Source: Sphingobacterium puteale (GTDB lineage: Bacteria > Bacteroidota > Bacteroidia > Sphingobacteriales > Sphingobacteriaceae). Taken from it: a stretch of 64,000 nt of DNA. The translations under genes were made by a program, and so were the position numbers. Shown piece after piece: positions 24,440 to 33,247 of the stretch. The stretch lies in assembly GCF_003627955.1 (NCBI RefSeq), contig NZ_RBWS01000011.1:1-64000 (forward strand), given 5' to 3'. Each line of letters starts with the position of its first letter. Position 1 is the first letter of the stretch. A model generated the notes under the pieces. The model made no database searches and was not told the origin of the DNA. It saw nothing but the letters and a program-made list of their open reading frames with translations.

Positions 24440-25606
24440 ATGAAAAGTATCACTACAATGCTATTTTCACTTTTTTCACTTTTTGGATGTATAGCTGTCC
24501 ATGCGCAAAAGATTAAGGTCGAAAATAAAACGAAGACCAGTTCCTTCGTCAGTTATCCCGAAGAACCATTTTCCTATGAGTTTTTGGAGTACAAGCTCCA
24601 GATCAATCCTGACAACACAAAAATCAATTTTGTGATGGAAGGTAAAGAGCTGACATCGGTGGATATTACGGCAATGCGTACGGAGAAAATACGGACAGAT
24701 GCAAAAAATAACCGTTTGGTAGTTGGTAATCTCCAGATGACGCAGAAAACAGGTGCGGGTATCCTTTTGTGCCAGGTGGAGTTTTTACCGATGACACTAG
24801 AGGGCATTACGACGAAAAGCGGGAACGCCTGGGAGAACATTTTTAAAAATTCTTTCGTGCTAAATGTTCCGTTAAAAGTAACCTATAGCAATTCCTTTGA
24901 TAACAAAGTTATTGAAGAGGATACAATTGTGGCTCAATATGTTGATAGAGGACTCGCGGATCTGATTGTTGAAAGAGATCAGTTAATGGCTCAAATAGCG
25001 ACTACTTTTCCAAATAAAAAGGATGCGATGCTACAGTCGCTGGCGTTCCTGAAACAGAATTATACAAGCATGACGCTTAGTATTTTCGATAATTTAATTG
25101 GCCATAACCAGATTGCAGGCTTCTGGAACCGGAACATGACCAAAAAACAAATGCGATTCCAAAGTACAGGAAGTCTTTTCTTTACAAGGTTTAAGGATAA
25201 GAATGATCCCAAGCAGCTTGAATATAATGAGCAGATCGATAAGCTGATCTTACTTGCTGACGATATCAATAAATCTGCCTACGATAAAAACAAAGTTGAT
25301 AAGTCCAGTTTTGCGGCAGTCGCTCAGATCGCCGAATACCTTGAAAAGGAACTGACAGGAGTTGCCAATGAGGATATCAAGATTGCTTTACAGACAGATC
25401 TCTTGTATTGTTACCTGATAGCTAGCAATTTCGACAAAGCAATACCAGTAATGGAGGAACTGAAATCGAAAAACAAGCTCAACCTTAAGATGAACGGGAT
25501 CTGGGAGCAGTTACCTGTTTTGGCTGAGGCGAAGAAAAATTTTGAGGAAAACAAAGGAAAGCTTTCCGCAACATATTCCGATGCGCTAAATAAAATGATG
25601 AATTAA
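24440..25606 (+). CDS. Secreted protein of unknown function
   Basis: A 388-residue exported protein counted from the ATG at 24440, where a signal peptide ends near IAVHAQ (residue 23). The frame is open back to 24392, which would add 16 residues before the signal peptide. The first 170 residues are beta-rich; the rest is helical, with a TPR-like stretch near residues 280-370 (AEYLEKELTGVANEDIKI and NFDKAIPVMEELKSK). I recognise no family. It is convergent with the TPR regulator gene downstream (28-base gap) and shows no operon partner. Confidence 0.7.
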   Translation: MKSITTMLFSLFSLFGCIAVHAQKIKVENKTKTSSFVSYPEEPFSYEFLEYKLQINPDNTKINFVMEGKELTSVDITAMRTEKIRTDAKNNRLVVGNLQMTQKTGAGILLCQVEFLPMTLEGITTKSGNAWENIFKNSFVLNVPLKVTYSNSFDNKVIEEDTIVAQYVDRGLADLIVERDQLMAQIATTFPNKKDAMLQSLAFLKQNYTSMTLSIFDNLIGHNQIAGFWNRNMTKKQMRFQSTGSLFFTRFKDKNDPKQLEYNEQIDKLILLADDINKSAYDKNKVDKSSFAAVAQIAEYLEKELTGVANEDIKIALQTDLLYCYLIASNFDKAIPVMEELKSKNKLNLKMNGIWEQLPVLAEAKKNFEENKGKLSATYSDALNKMMN

Positions 25607-25634
25607 GGATTTTTTATAACGTGGAATTTAGCCT

Positions 25635-27110
25635 TTAGCGTACACTTTTTTCACCTAGCTCACGCATCCAAGTATTGAAATCCGCATCGGAAGGGATATC
25701 AAATTTTTTACGTAAACGATTTTTTCTTACCTGTACAGCTCTAACAGTAACGTATGTATATTCGGATATATTTTTCGTTGAAAAGTTCAGGAAAGCCATG
25801 GCACAAAATTCTAATTCTGTGCTTCGCAGATTGGGGTCATAAGTTTTTAGTTCCTGTATAAACTGTGGATACAGCTCTGTAAACAAGGTCAGGAATTCCG
25901 GGTTGTTACTTTTGGCCAGGTCGATCAGGTTGTTGAATTTGTTGTCACCGATCTGCTCAACGAGCTCTCTATTTATTACCTCGGTTTCCTGAAGTGCCTC
26001 TTCTTTCTGTACAATAATTTTTCGATTTTGCCTTACACGCCATGTGAAGAAGACGCTTGATAATATAAACAGCACAAGGACAATCATTGAGATCCTTGAT
26101 GATTGCGAAACTTTTTTTGCTGCCTCCTTGTCTTTCGAATTCAGAATACGGGCTAATACCATATCCATGACCTGTCTATTTTCTTTTTCCAAGGAATCAT
26201 TGAGCCGGCTGAAGGCGAACTCATACTCCTGCGCTTTCGCATCCCCTAGTTTGTAATACGCATAGTAATCAGCTAAAAATCTGTAACTGTTTCTTATAGC
26301 CTCTCTGTTTCCCACTGCTTTTTTATTTGCAAGACTTTTCTCAAAGAAAACCAACCCTTCTTTGTAATTCTCTTTCTCTTGCTCCAGATTCCCTAAATAA
26401 GTCATGGTATTATAATAGACTGGAACTTTATATTTCTCCACCAGTTTTAGCGATTCTTTAAGATAGTACGCAGCTTTGGGAAAATCTAGCTTTTTAGTAT
26501 AAAAGCTTCCCATGTCGTCATAAACACCAATGAAAAGAAGTGCATTTTCCTTTTCATTGAGCCCCTTTAAGGTTTCCAGCTGCAGCTGGTTATATTTCAT
26601 CAGGGAGTCCAGTTTATCCGTCCTGTTGAAAATAGTGCTTAGATTCCCATATGCATAAACGGAAAGTTTTTTTTGTTTTTCATCTTCAAGTTTCTTTGCC
26701 GCGGCTAACTGTAGCTGAAACTCCTGAATTGCCTGATGGGTTAGCCCGAGGTACATATAACATTTCCCTTTCATGCCATGAATTTCGCCTTGCATCTGCG
26801 CATCATTTTGGTAGAATTTAGTCGCTTGTAGGCTTTCAATGGCCTTAAATGATTCTTTGAATAATCCAATGTAAAGAAGGGCATCAGCAATCCAGAATTG
26901 CGCCCTTGCTTTTCCTTCATCATATTCATATTTAGTGGCCAAATCCAGAGCCTTCATTGCACAGTCAAGCTGTTGTATTAGGTTGACCGAGGCCTGGAAG
27001 TCTTTTGCTTCGTTTACAAGTGCATCAACTTCTTTCTTATTTTCATCGCTAGCTAGGGCCGTAAATGTAAACAAGCATAAAATAAAAAACAAGAATTGCT
27101 TTTTCATCAC
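25635..27110 (-). CDS. Membrane-bound TPR protein with C-terminal HTH (transcriptional regulator type)
   Basis: A 491-residue protein of a common Bacteroidota design: a signal peptide (residues 1-20), TPR repeats over about 25-320, one transmembrane helix (SRISMIVLVLFILSSVFF, about 345-362), a coiled coil, and a C-terminal LuxR-like HTH (STELEFCAMAFLNFSTKNI then VRAVQVRKNRLRKKF). The HTH would face the cytoplasm while the repeats sense periplasmic signals or bind partners. The target genes are not evident; the divergent neighbour upstream is absent, with a relic and the HxlR gene next. Confidence 0.8.
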   Translation of the reverse strand: MMKKQFLFFILCLFTFTALASDENKKEVDALVNEAKDFQASVNLIQQLDCAMKALDLATKYEYDEGKARAQFWIADALLYIGLFKESFKAIESLQATKFYQNDAQMQGEIHGMKGKCYMYLGLTHQAIQEFQLQLAAAKKLEDEKQKKLSVYAYGNLSTIFNRTDKLDSLMKYNQLQLETLKGLNEKENALLFIGVYDDMGSFYTKKLDFPKAAYYLKESLKLVEKYKVPVYYNTMTYLGNLEQEKENYKEGLVFFEKSLANKKAVGNREAIRNSYRFLADYYAYYKLGDAKAQEYEFAFSRLNDSLEKENRQVMDMVLARILNSKDKEAAKKVSQSSRISMIVLVLFILSSVFFTWRVRQNRKIIVQKEEALQETEVINRELVEQIGDNKFNNLIDLAKSNNPEFLTLFTELYPQFIQELKTYDPNLRSTELEFCAMAFLNFSTKNISEYTYVTVRAVQVRKNRLRKKFDIPSDADFNTWMRELGEKSVR

Positions 27111-27297
27111 ATTAGTAGGTTGCAGTAAATTAATATTTCTTATAGCCCTGTTCGGGAGATGTAACAGGGGCGAATATAATAATTAATCTCTTTTGCAAGT
27201 ATAGCTTAAAATTTATTGGCAGATTTTTCAAGACAAAACCTTGGACTATAGCTATATTATTTTCCTTTAAACAGATTGATTTGCCTCATATTTTAAA

Positions 27298-27417
27298 TTA
27301 TACTAATGTGCCGTATTTTTGCTCATTACCAAGGTAATTTACCATCTTCTCCAAAGAACTTTCCGGTAGCCCGTTCTCATCAAGTAGGGCATATTTAAAA
27401 TATAGGCATTCTGAGTG
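27298..27417 (-). pseudogene. C-terminal relic of an unidentified gene
   Basis: A 39-codon minus-strand frame ending at TAA 27298-27300 reads like protein (FKYALLDENGLPESSLEK, NYLGNEQKYGTLV) but lacks a usable start and is cut by a stop at 27418-27420. It follows the HxlR gene on the same strand, so it may be the tail of a lost neighbour. The rest of the 361-base gap (27111-27471) shows only a short stem (27146-27152 with 27163-27169). Confidence 0.4.
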
Positions 27418-27471
27418 TTATCAATAAAGAATACAATCTATAACGGTATCAAATTTTTTTGACGGATCATT

Positions 27472-27798
27472 TTAATTTACAAACTCTTCACCCCATTTAA
27501 AGAGTTCTGTAAGGCTAGGTTCCAGCTTTCTTCCTTTTTCTGTGAGTGTATACTGTACCGTTGGAGGTACAGTAGCAAATACTTCCCGGATAACAATCCC
27601 ATTTTCCTCCATATTCTTTAATTCTTTCACCAACATGCGCGTATTGATGTTGGTGACTAATTTCTGAAGCTCGTTGAATCTTTTGGTGCCATGTAGAAGA
27701 GCAAAAATAATTGACATGGACCATTTTCCTCCGATTATATCCAAAATTTCCTGAATGACACATTTAGCTGAAATTTTTTCAGATTTTTTTTCGCTCAT
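27472..27798 (-). CDS. HxlR-family transcriptional regulator
   Basis: A 108-residue winged-helix regulator. HxlR features are clear: the start CVIQEILDIIGGKWSMSIIFALL with the conserved GGKW, FNELQKLVTNINTRMLVKELK as the recognition region, then the wing VQYTLTEKGRKLEPSL. These proteins usually repress a divergent oxidoreductase gene in response to reactive or aromatic compounds. Here an SDR gene is divergent at 27915, and a 13-bp inverted repeat lies between (27837-27874). Confidence 0.93.
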   Translation of the reverse strand: MSEKKSEKISAKCVIQEILDIIGGKWSMSIIFALLHGTKRFNELQKLVTNINTRMLVKELKNMEENGIVIREVFATVPPTVQYTLTEKGRKLEPSLTELFKWGEEFVN

Positions 27799-27836
27799 AA
27801 CGTTTTGATTTGCTGCAAGACTGTACTTTTTGGTAT

Positions 27837-27874
27837 TACTTTACATTTGTGTAACTACTTTCAAATGTAAAGTA
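27837..27874. promoter_or_regulatory. 13-bp inverted repeat, likely HxlR operator overlapping divergent promoters
   Basis: TACTTTACATTTG (27837-27849) and its exact complement (27862-27874) are separated by 12 bases. Each arm contains TACATTTG, which fits the Bacteroidota -7 element TAnnTTTG on its own strand, so the repeat covers a promoter for each divergent gene. Binding by the HxlR protein would control both genes; that binding is inferred. Confidence 0.75.
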
Positions 27875-27914
27875 TTGGATTTAGATTTACAACATCATAT
27901 TTCAATTTAACATT

Positions 27915-28688
27915 ATGGCAAATTCATTAGAAGGAAAAATTGCGCTCGTTACGGGCGGAACAAAAGGTATCGGAAAGGCAATCGCCGATAAGCTCGCACT
28001 CGAGGGGGCAAAGGTTATTATAACAGCGCGGACTAAACCAGCTGTGGAAACTGAACATTACTTTATAGCAGGTGACCTGAGTAGACCCGATGCTGGCCAG
28101 ATCATTGCGGACGAACTTCTGGAAAAATTCGGTAAAGTGGATATTGTGGTCAATAATGCCGGTGCCAATACCAGCCCCGGCGGGGGATACAGTACACTAA
28201 CGGATGAGGACTGGAATAACGAGATACAACTGAATCTGATGTCTGCCGTTAGGGTCAATAAGGCGTTGATTCCGAGTATGGTGGCCCGGAAGGAGGGTGT
28301 AATCATCAACATCTCTACCGGCGCTGCACTACAGCCTCTGTGGAAAATGACCATGTCCTATTCGGCTTCAAAGGCAGCGTTGAATGCCTATACCAAAGCT
28401 TTGGCAAGCGAATTGGGGCCGCAAGGGATCAGTGTGAATGCCGTGTCTCCGGGATTGGTCAAAACACCGCTGATGGAAGCTTTTATCGCTGATATTGCAG
28501 CAAAAAACGGCAGCTCTGCTGAGGAAACATTTCATGCTATCAAAAATGAAATTGGCGATCTTCCAATGGGCAGAATGGCAGAACCTGAGGAGGTAGCAGC
28601 TCTTGTCAGCTTTTTGGTTTCACCCCAGGCAAAATACATCACGGGAGCAAATTATAGGATTGATGGAGGTGCACTTCCTGTTGTATAG
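27915..28688 (+). CDS. Short-chain dehydrogenase/reductase
   Basis: A 257-residue classical SDR. TGGTKGIG (13-20), NNAG (80-83), S134 in NISTGA and Y149-x3-K153 are all in place, and SPGLVKTPLM follows. The C-terminal end GANYRIDGGALPVV is the standard last strand of family members resembling FabG-type ketoreductases. It is divergent from the HxlR regulator and probably repressed by it. Substrate unknown. Confidence 0.93.
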   Translation: MANSLEGKIALVTGGTKGIGKAIADKLALEGAKVIITARTKPAVETEHYFIAGDLSRPDAGQIIADELLEKFGKVDIVVNNAGANTSPGGGYSTLTDEDWNNEIQLNLMSAVRVNKALIPSMVARKEGVIINISTGAALQPLWKMTMSYSASKAALNAYTKALASELGPQGISVNAVSPGLVKTPLMEAFIADIAAKNGSSAEETFHAIKNEIGDLPMGRMAEPEEVAALVSFLVSPQAKYITGANYRIDGGALPVV

Positions 28689-28792
28689 ATTGGCTGGAAT
28701 TTCGATGAGCTTATATTGGATATGCTCTTACAGAATTGGAGAATTTGCGGAACAAGAGGAATAATTTTGAGGTTGCAACACAACAAGGATAA

Positions 28793-28834
28793 ACGAGCAT
28801 AAGCAAATGCTTTCTGGCTTCTGCCTATGCTCGT
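28793..28834. terminator. Possible hairpin terminator after the SDR gene
   Basis: ACGAGCATA (28793-28801) pairs exactly with 28826-28834 around a 24-nt loop that can pair further. There is no T-run. It lies between convergent genes. Confidence 0.4.
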
Positions 28835-28910
28835 TGCAGTTAATAATGCGTAACCACATGACATTACTGAAATCTTAATTATTGCAATGGGTACACATTT
28901 TGGTAACCTA

Positions 28911-29863
28911 TTAATACCTTATTTTCAGTGCAATGGGACGTAACTCGGGATTTGGTATTTCAGAAACATAGCATGTTTTTCCTCCTTTTTCATTGATCAA
29001 AAGTGCTAATAAGCTGCTGATGTCGTCGACGGTGTTTTTGCCCAAATTGCTGTCCACAAGCTCAATCTCAATATCTGATATTATTTTAGCAGACTGATGG
29101 AAGCTTTCCTGTACAATTAAAAAATCAGCTTTTCCTTCCTGGCAGGCTCGATATATTTCCTGAAGATCTGTCAATACCAGGCCCTGCCCAATAGCTGCCT
29201 GAAGCTCCGCAAAGTATTCTTCGTTTTTACGCTCCAACGCTTCTTTCATAAATTCCCAGGCGCGGGCCTGCAGTTGATGCGGTAGCTGACCAAGGATTTA
29301 TCCACTCTGTTCAGATATTCTCGCAACAGATCATCGAGATGTTTCGCATCACTTGCTTTATCCGGAAATGTATTGTAAAATGTATTCTCACCAATTGGAA
29401 ATGCATCATTTTGGACTTCGTTCTCAATGAGTCCATTTAATGCCTTATACAGCTTGACACTGTTTTGAGATAAGAGCATGATCAGATATTGCGTCTGACG
29501 ACCAATCTCTTTAATGACCGGCCGAACAGCAAAATTGGTGCTGATGTGTACTCCTTCCTGATTGGTTTCCCATGAAGAACTGAAAATTTCTGATACATTG
29601 TCGGAAACGAAGAGATGTAGGCTCTCCAGATTATAATTAACATCGATCGACTGTTCTAATTCTTCCAGTTTAACTACCAGTTCTGACACCGTTCTTTTAT
29701 CGTACTTTTCCAAAAGGCGGTCGATTGCTTCTTTGGTAAAGTTCTTAATCTTTATTCTGTCATTCAGATTATCAGGATGTGTGCGGTGTGTGTTCACGGA
29801 AATAGTCACACAAATTTCGTCTTGAGTTCGTATTAATGTTTGTAATAACTTTTCTTCTGACAT
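28911..29863 (-). pseudogene. BaeRF-like gene broken by an internal deletion and frameshift
   Basis: Two open pieces on the minus strand form one decayed gene. The upstream piece (29863-29246, 205 codons) carries the N-terminal and middle parts of a bacterial archaeo-eukaryotic release-factor-like (BaeRF) protein: ISVNTHRTHPDN, LHLFVSDNV and VRPVIKEIG. The downstream piece (28911-29249, 112 codons) carries the C-terminal part (LERKNEEYFAEL to the end), whose frame extends upstream as QLQARAWEF before ATG. Between them the end of the first frame (after VDKSL) runs into nonsense, so about 35-50 codons seem to be missing together with a frame change. An intact protein would have about 360 residues. 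Such proteins are thought to act on ribosomes or tRNA-like substrates. Confidence 0.7.
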
Positions 29864-29983
29864 AGTTTTTGAAATAAGTTAATAAATATATATAATGCAA
29901 TAATTCCTTATTTTGCTGATCAATCCAATGGCTATTTAACCCAACTGTTTTTAGATGAAATAACCTAGGATGATTTTATTGGA

Positions 29984-31024
29984 TTATAGTCCGATGAACT
30001 TAAAAGGTTCTACTTTCTTAAGGTGCGCATTGCTCAATCCAGTATAGGTTTTGTTTTGCTCCACATCAAGTTTAAGAACTTTACCTTTCTCGCTCAGATC
30101 CAGATCTTTTAGATTTATCCAGAAAGTTCCTGGAGTGGTCACTGTTTCAAAATAGTATACCAAATCTTTGTGATCCGCTACAGAACGCCATCTTGTAGAC
30201 GAGATATTAGGCTCCTCCTTGGAAGAAATGCCATAGGGAACAGAACAATTTCGAATCACGCTAAAGACACTGGCAATCGATGTCCTCACATCATCGGTCT
30301 GAGGAATCGCATCGATATAAAAGGATGCCCGCACAAATCGGTCTGCAGCACGGTTTGTCCCAGGGAGCATGATGGTACCGGGAATTCCCCGCCAATAATT
30401 ATTGAGTGCCAGCTGCTCATCAAAAACTGGCGAGTTCGTCATAACGACATATTTCGGATCATGGTGTATCACGAGCCGGCCATTGATGTATTCAAATATG
30501 GCATTATCACCAGATTTATCAGATAGTGACAGATGAAGTGTTGTAAATCGTTCAGTGCCTGGGATATAGTCGCTTACTAAGGCGAATGATTCTCTTCTAA
30601 GTGCCGCTACAGCTTCCGCGACCGAACCATAATTGTCCAGCACATACTGTGCCCATGCCGCAATACTCAGCCCGGGCTTCTGTCCTTTTGGATCGAATTT
30701 GGGATATTGGGATTCGGCGAGCCACAGCACATTGGCAACAAGACCGGCCTCATTCAGACCATCTGTTGTAGCCATGTCCCAGGCGCTAGCAATGACACTT
30801 CCATATTTCGAAGTCCATTTGACAGAACTGGGGCCAACTTCGCCATTCCGTTGCATCCCCTTTGGAAATACCCATAAATTAACGGGTATTTCATCCCGCC
30901 AGTCCATACTCCTTGCGGTGAGCACGGTTTGATTGGGGCCTTTATATACAACCCTTGTGCATGCATCGGTTTTGCGATATACAAAGCAAAACAGAAATAG
31001 CAAAACAATAAAGCATCTTTTCAT
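29984..31024 (-). CDS. Linear amide C-N hydrolase, choloylglycine hydrolase family
   Basis: A 346-residue exported Ntn hydrolase. A signal peptide ends just before C22 (KTDAC), which becomes the N-terminal nucleophile. Family residues follow: ARSMDW, DGLNEAGL, MTNSP and NRAADR. The family includes penicillin V acylases and bile-salt hydrolases, and members in environmental Bacteroidota may cleave acyl-amides such as N-acyl homoserine lactones or lipid amides; the substrate here is unknown. It is a single gene; a relic and a small ORF lie upstream. Confidence 0.9.
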   Translation of the reverse strand: MKRCFIVLLFLFCFVYRKTDACTRVVYKGPNQTVLTARSMDWRDEIPVNLWVFPKGMQRNGEVGPSSVKWTSKYGSVIASAWDMATTDGLNEAGLVANVLWLAESQYPKFDPKGQKPGLSIAAWAQYVLDNYGSVAEAVAALRRESFALVSDYIPGTERFTTLHLSLSDKSGDNAIFEYINGRLVIHHDPKYVVMTNSPVFDEQLALNNYWRGIPGTIMLPGTNRAADRFVRASFYIDAIPQTDDVRTSIASVFSVIRNCSVPYGISSKEEPNISSTRWRSVADHKDLVYYFETVTTPGTFWINLKDLDLSEKGKVLKLDVEQNKTYTGLSNAHLKKVEPFKFIGL

Positions 31025-31075
31025 TTTTTATAAGTTTTATGTTTAAAAATATTTACCTTCTGTAATTCATATAAT

Positions 31076-31279
31076 TTATTGTTTCACACAGCGTATTTGA
31101 TATGCTGTATTTGCCTCAGCTTGGCCAATATTAATTCCATAGCCAACGTCACCTGCGGCTCCGGTAAGGTGTAGTTCGCGATAACCGCCATCTGTTCCGC
31201 TCAATAAATAGTTGCCTTCACGGCCAATTGTCGGTCCGGGTGTGTTTTCGTTGTGATATGCACCGTCATATACGTAGGC
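31076..31279 (-). pseudogene. C-terminal relic of a secreted protein
   Basis: A 67-codon minus-strand frame without a start, bounded upstream by a TGA at 31280-31282 and ending in TAA 31076-31078. It reads like a genuine beta-rich protein end (GREGNYLLSGTDGGYREL, GINIGQAEANTAYQIRC), with the AYQIRCV ending of major-paralogous-domain-type or lectin-like Bacteroidota proteins. It appears to be the surviving 3' end of a truncated gene. Confidence 0.55.
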
Positions 31280-31354
31280 TCATTAAACACAAATTAAGAG
31301 CTAGGCTTTGGCTTTAAAGTATACTCTATTTTTGTTAATAAGCAATAAATAATT

Positions 31355-31534
31355 ATGAAAAAGAACCGCTATTTGTCAATAAAGAAAATTGACATTTTTG
31401 TAATAAACCTTTTATTGTCGCTTTTTGTTTTCGAACTAAATAAAATTAAATTTGATTTAATATTTAACTTAATGCACTTTGAACAACAACAAAGCCGTAG
31501 CTTCATTGAAGGCATGTCAGAAAAAATCCAATAA
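31355..31534 (+). CDS. Possible 59-residue small membrane protein
   Basis: An ATG at 31355 opens 59 codons to TAA 31532-31534. The peptide starts with a basic stretch (MKKNRYLSIKK), followed by a hydrophobic segment (IDIFVINLLLSLFVFEL) and a polar tail. A TAnnTTTG element (TATTTTTG, 31327-31334) and a TTG 16 bases before it lie upstream, and a hairpin (31650-31681) lies downstream, which makes a small transcript plausible. No family is recognised. A competing minus-strand frame over the same bases has no features. Confidence 0.4.
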   Translation: MKKNRYLSIKKIDIFVINLLLSLFVFELNKIKFDLIFNLMHFEQQQSRSFIEGMSEKIQ

Positions 31535-31649
31535 TTGGAAGAATAAGCTTTGAACGTTTTAAAGAGTATGAGAAGCTTTAGCATTTCCGGATACCGTCAA
31601 GGTATATGAGGATAAATTCAATGCGAAGGTATCCGACTAGCCGAAACTA

Positions 31650-31681
31650 AATAACGTGTCCCTAGGTAGGGAGACGTTATT
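31650..31681. other. Strong palindromic hairpin
   Basis: AATAACGT (31650-31657) pairs with 31674-31681, with an inner CCCTA/TAGGG stem. It shares the GGGAGACGTT arm with the terminators at 24305 and 20871, but lacks a T-run. It lies between the small ORF and the convergent metallophosphoesterase gene. Confidence 0.6.
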
Positions 31682-31750
31682 AAAGATCTATGTTTCTTAG
31701 GCTTCGCGCACATAGAGTGGCGATACTGAGTATTTATTTCTAGTTTTTAT

Positions 31751-32845
31751 TTATTCCAATTGAATATCGAATTCGTCAAAAGATTCTTTGCGCCAGGCCA
31801 TGTCCTGTGTGGAGGTTGAAAGTGCAAATAACGGCGAGAACGTTTTTACTTTTACGGTTTTGCCATCCGGAAGAAATTCAAGGATCCGTAACCAGCCATC
31901 GCCTCCGCTGCCCTGATGTCCGCCGCCCAGTGCCTGGGCATTAAAGGTCATTTGGTTTACCTTTTTGTCAGCGGAATTTTTGTCAATGCGAAAACCGATG
32001 TGCTTTTTTATATCATTGGCAGCGCCGATATGGCCCGAAAATACCAGCGCTATGTTTTTGGAAGGTTGGACTAGTTTTTTCCAGACGGATTTGCCATAGT
32101 TGGCATCATCAAGATCATATTTTTCTTTTTCAATATGCTCGTTTTTATAATTTAAATAAGAATGTGTTAAAAGGACGACTTGATGATTGCTGTATGCTGG
32201 TCGGTTAATTATTGATCTGGCCCATCCCAATACCGTGTCTCTTGGAGCAAATTCTAACGATAGAAAAAGAAAATTTTGTCCATGTGGCGAGCGCCATTCG
32301 TAGCTTGCATTTTCTAAACTCGGATCACCGTATATGTTTTCGGTGACATCCCGCAGCAGCTCCAGGTTTTTGCTGTTTTTGTCTGAAGGGAAATAACGTG
32401 GAAAATGGGTGGTTTTTGGCTTGTGCGTATAGCTGAATATATTATAATCGTGGTTTCCTGTCGCTGTGATATAGGGTAGTTTTCCGTCTAATTTAGCGAA
32501 AGCTTTTGCCGCAGCTTCCCATTGCTGTTTTCCGGTCTGGTCCATTTTTATCCGGTTAGGATTAATGATATCATCATGTTCCACTAGATCACCGGTACAG
32601 AGCACGATTTTTATATTCATTCTTTCCTGATGCTCAACAATCCAGTTCATCATGATATCTAAAATAGGTTGATTCCGCTTGAACTTTGTATAGTTCTGTA
32701 TATCCGGAAGCAGTACCATGGACCATGATTTTTGGTCGCTCAGCGTCGGCTGCTGAAAATGATTGCCTGTTGACTGACTTTTTGCTGCTGTTATAAAATA
32801 CCCCAGGTAAAAGAATAGCAGACTGTTTTTGATGATGGTTCTCAT
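31751..32845 (-). CDS. Secreted metallophosphoesterase
   Basis: A 364-residue exported phosphatase/phosphodiesterase with a two-metal active site. A signal peptide ends near AKSQ (residue 24). Metal motifs are LPDIQ (47-51, with Q in place of the usual H), CTGDLVEH (83-90), TGNHDY (about 135-140), LLTHSY and FSGHIG. The DxQ form matches the CPPED1-like group. It is divergent from the SusC gene at 33248; the 402-base gap between them holds TGTTT-rich repeats. It probably removes phosphate from material handled by this locus. Confidence 0.9.
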   Translation of the reverse strand: MRTIIKNSLLFFYLGYFITAAKSQSTGNHFQQPTLSDQKSWSMVLLPDIQNYTKFKRNQPILDIMMNWIVEHQERMNIKIVLCTGDLVEHDDIINPNRIKMDQTGKQQWEAAAKAFAKLDGKLPYITATGNHDYNIFSYTHKPKTTHFPRYFPSDKNSKNLELLRDVTENIYGDPSLENASYEWRSPHGQNFLFLSLEFAPRDTVLGWARSIINRPAYSNHQVVLLTHSYLNYKNEHIEKEKYDLDDANYGKSVWKKLVQPSKNIALVFSGHIGAANDIKKHIGFRIDKNSADKKVNQMTFNAQALGGGHQGSGGDGWLRILEFLPDGKTVKVKTFSPLFALSTSTQDMAWRKESFDEFDIQLE

Positions 32846-33064
32846 TGTGAAAAAAATTAAATCTAGAACTTTTATATGATTTACACCTAGCTGAATTTAG
32901 CTTGTATTTTTTTGTTTAAAAATCTTTTTTTCTCTCTACAAGATGAAAGGTGTATGGTAGTTCGGTTTATGAGCTAACATTGTTGTCCTATGCTTCCTTA
33001 TCGAATAATAGCTGCGATTTTCCATTGGCAATTCATGTTAATTTGATATTAAATTATCTTTAAA

Positions 33065-33101
33065 TATGTTTATTTTTATGTTTAAATATGTTTAAATATA
33101 T
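33065..33101. promoter_or_regulatory. TGTTT-rich repeats between metallophosphoesterase and SusC genes
   Basis: ATGTTTA recurs three times (33065, 33078, 33088) at 10-13 base spacing in the 402-base gap 32846-33247. The pattern resembles the TGTTTnATTT sites bound by DeoR-family regulators and the repeats found before the two MFS genes at 38968 and 42789. It is a candidate operator for the DeoR protein encoded at 38115. The rest of the gap is AT-rich with no gene. Confidence 0.45.
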
Positions 33102-33247
33102 TAAATTTGTTTGTATTTTATTTTTTATAATAAATTTTAATGTTTAATATTGTTGAATAACATAATACCTAAGTTTCATAATAACCAATTGGATCGGGAT
33201 AATCTCAGTGGTATGAATAGTAAATCTATAATTCTTATATAATCAAA

